Source: Utricularia gibba
Taxonomy: Eukaryota > Streptophyta > Magnoliopsida > Lamiales > Lentibulariaceae
Length of the DNA: 64,000 bases
Direction of reading: 5' to 3'
Assembly: GCA_002189035.1 (NCBI GenBank)
Contig: NEEC01000019.1
Coordinates: forward strand, 1,426,001 to 1,490,000
The notes below the pieces were generated by a model. It was given only the letters and a program-made list of their open reading frames with translations. It was not told the DNA's origin and did not search any database. This document shows positions 63,011 through 64,000 of the stretch, piece by piece. Every line of letters begins with the position of its first letter. The stretch's first letter is position 1. The position numbers and the translations under genes are program-made.

Positions 63011-64000
63011 TGGAGCCGGGCTGGGCTGCTACCAGGAGTCGAGCTGGGCTGCCACGAGGAGTCGAGCTGGGCTGCTAAGAGGAGTCGGGCTGGGCTGCTA
63101 TGATGAGTCGGGTCGGGCTGCTACAAGGAGTCGGGCTGGGCAGCAACACTGAGCCCGGCGGGGCTGCCACGAGAAGTCCGGCTGGGCTACAACACGGAGC
63201 CGAGCTGGGCTGCCACGAGCAGTCCGGCTGGGCAGCCACAAGGAGTCGGGCTGCGCTGTCCCGAGGAGTCGGGCGGGGCTGCCACGAGAAGTCCGGCTGG
63301 GCTACAACACGGAGCTGAGCTTGGCTGCCACTACGAGTCAGGCTGGGCTGCCACGAGGAGCCGGGCTGCCACGAGGAGCCGGGCTGAGCTGTCACGAGGA
63401 GTCGGGATGGGTTGTCACGAGGATCCGGGCTGAGCTTCCACGAGGATTCGTGCTCCGTGTTGCAGCCCAGCCCGACTCATTGTGGCTGCTCAGCCCCACT
63501 CCTCGTGACAGCCTAGCCCCACTTCTCGTAGCAACCCAGCCCACTCCGTGTTATAGCCCAGCCCGGCACATCGTGACAGCCGACCCGACTCCTCATGGAA
63601 GCCCAGCCCGGCTCCGGGTTGCAGCCCAGCCCGACTCCCTGTGGCAGCCCAGCCCGGATCCGTGTTGCAGCCCAACCCGGCTCATTGTGGCTGAGCAGCC
63701 CCACTCGTCGTGACAGCTCAGCCCCACTCCTCGTAGCAGCCCAGCCTAGCTCCGTATTGTAGCCCGGCCCGGCTCATCGTGGTAGCCGACCCCGACTCCT
63801 CATGGCAGCCCATCCCAGCTCCTTGTTACAGCCCAGCCCGGTTCCGTGTTGCAGCCCAGCCCGACTCCTCGTTGCAGCCCAGACGGATCTGTGTTGCAGC
63901 CCAGCCGACTCCTCGTGGCAGCCCAGCCCCGCTCCGTGTTGCAGCCCAGCTCGACTGCTTATGGCTTCCAGCCCGACTCCTCGTGGCACCCCAGCCCGGC
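63011..64000. repeat. GC-rich 23-bp tandem array with an orientation switch
   Basis: A minisatellite with a 23-bp unit close to GAGTCGGGCTGGGCTGCCAC plus GAG. From 63011 to about 63448 the units read in this orientation. From about 63454 to the window end they read as the reverse complement (CTCGTGGCAGCCCAGCCCGA plus CTC). Copies differ at many positions, with a few 18- to 22-bp units. Two higher-order patterns are visible: a block repeats after 115 bp (5 units) near 63171 and 63286, and in the inverted half blocks repeat after about 205 bp (63476 and 63681). The array is far richer in G+C than its AT-rich surroundings. Open frames through it on both strands are by-products of the period and do not look like genes. 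It runs off the right edge. Confidence 0.93.

Noticed and set aside
63100-63989. Long open frames with repeats such as GLGCHEESGW across the 23-bp array
   Set aside because: They occur on both strands and in several frames because 23 is not a multiple of three and the unit lacks stops. There is no start context, no intron logic and no known family.

Overview
The window is nuclear DNA of a flowering plant, most likely a eudicot with a compact genome. The evidence is intron-rich genes with GT-AG borders, AT-rich introns and spacers, plastid transit peptides, and plant-specific proteins (IQD, ISPE, GONST, SKIP35, FtsZ1, stearoyl-ACP desaturase). The species cannot be fixed by eye. Seventeen genes I can support lie in about 63 kb. 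The last kilobase is a GC-rich 23-bp tandem repeat array.

Layout from the left: SMC3 cohesin ATPase (+); a B1-type mitotic cyclin (-) with MSA-type promoter motifs; ISPE/CMK of the plastid MEP isoprenoid pathway (-); a zinc-ribbon/RING-H2 E3 ligase (-); a La-motif LARP1-like gene (-); a long AT-rich spacer; calmodulin (+); a GONST1-like GDP-sugar transporter (-); SKIP35 ankyrin protein (-); methylenetetrahydrofolate reductase (-); a YjbQ/UPF0047 protein (-); AP-1 sigma adaptin (-); a leucine-zipper/DUF547 protein (-); a plastid DprA/SLOG-like protein (+); an ITN1-like ankyrin/PGG membrane protein (-); stearoyl-ACP desaturase (-); an organellar ribosomal protein L1 (+); plastid FtsZ1 (+); a WSS1A-type DNA-protein crosslink protease (-); an unnamed single-span membrane protein (+) divergent from it; and an IQD calmodulin-binding scaffold (+). 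These are independent housekeeping genes, not an operon or cluster. Any shared themes (mitosis at the left end, calmodulin with an IQD protein, several plastid proteins) are probably coincidence.

Five genes (SMC3, ISPE, RING-H2, LARP, IQD) each carry an apparent loss of one base inside a short homopolymer, with conserved protein sequence resuming in the next frame. This looks more like residual assembly error than five pseudogenes.

The most unusual structure is at the right edge: a 23-bp-period, GC-rich array whose unit orientation flips near position 63450, giving a large diverged inverted repeat that runs out of the window. I found no convincing novel multi-gene system. The DprA-like plastid protein and the unnamed membrane protein are the least characterised genes.
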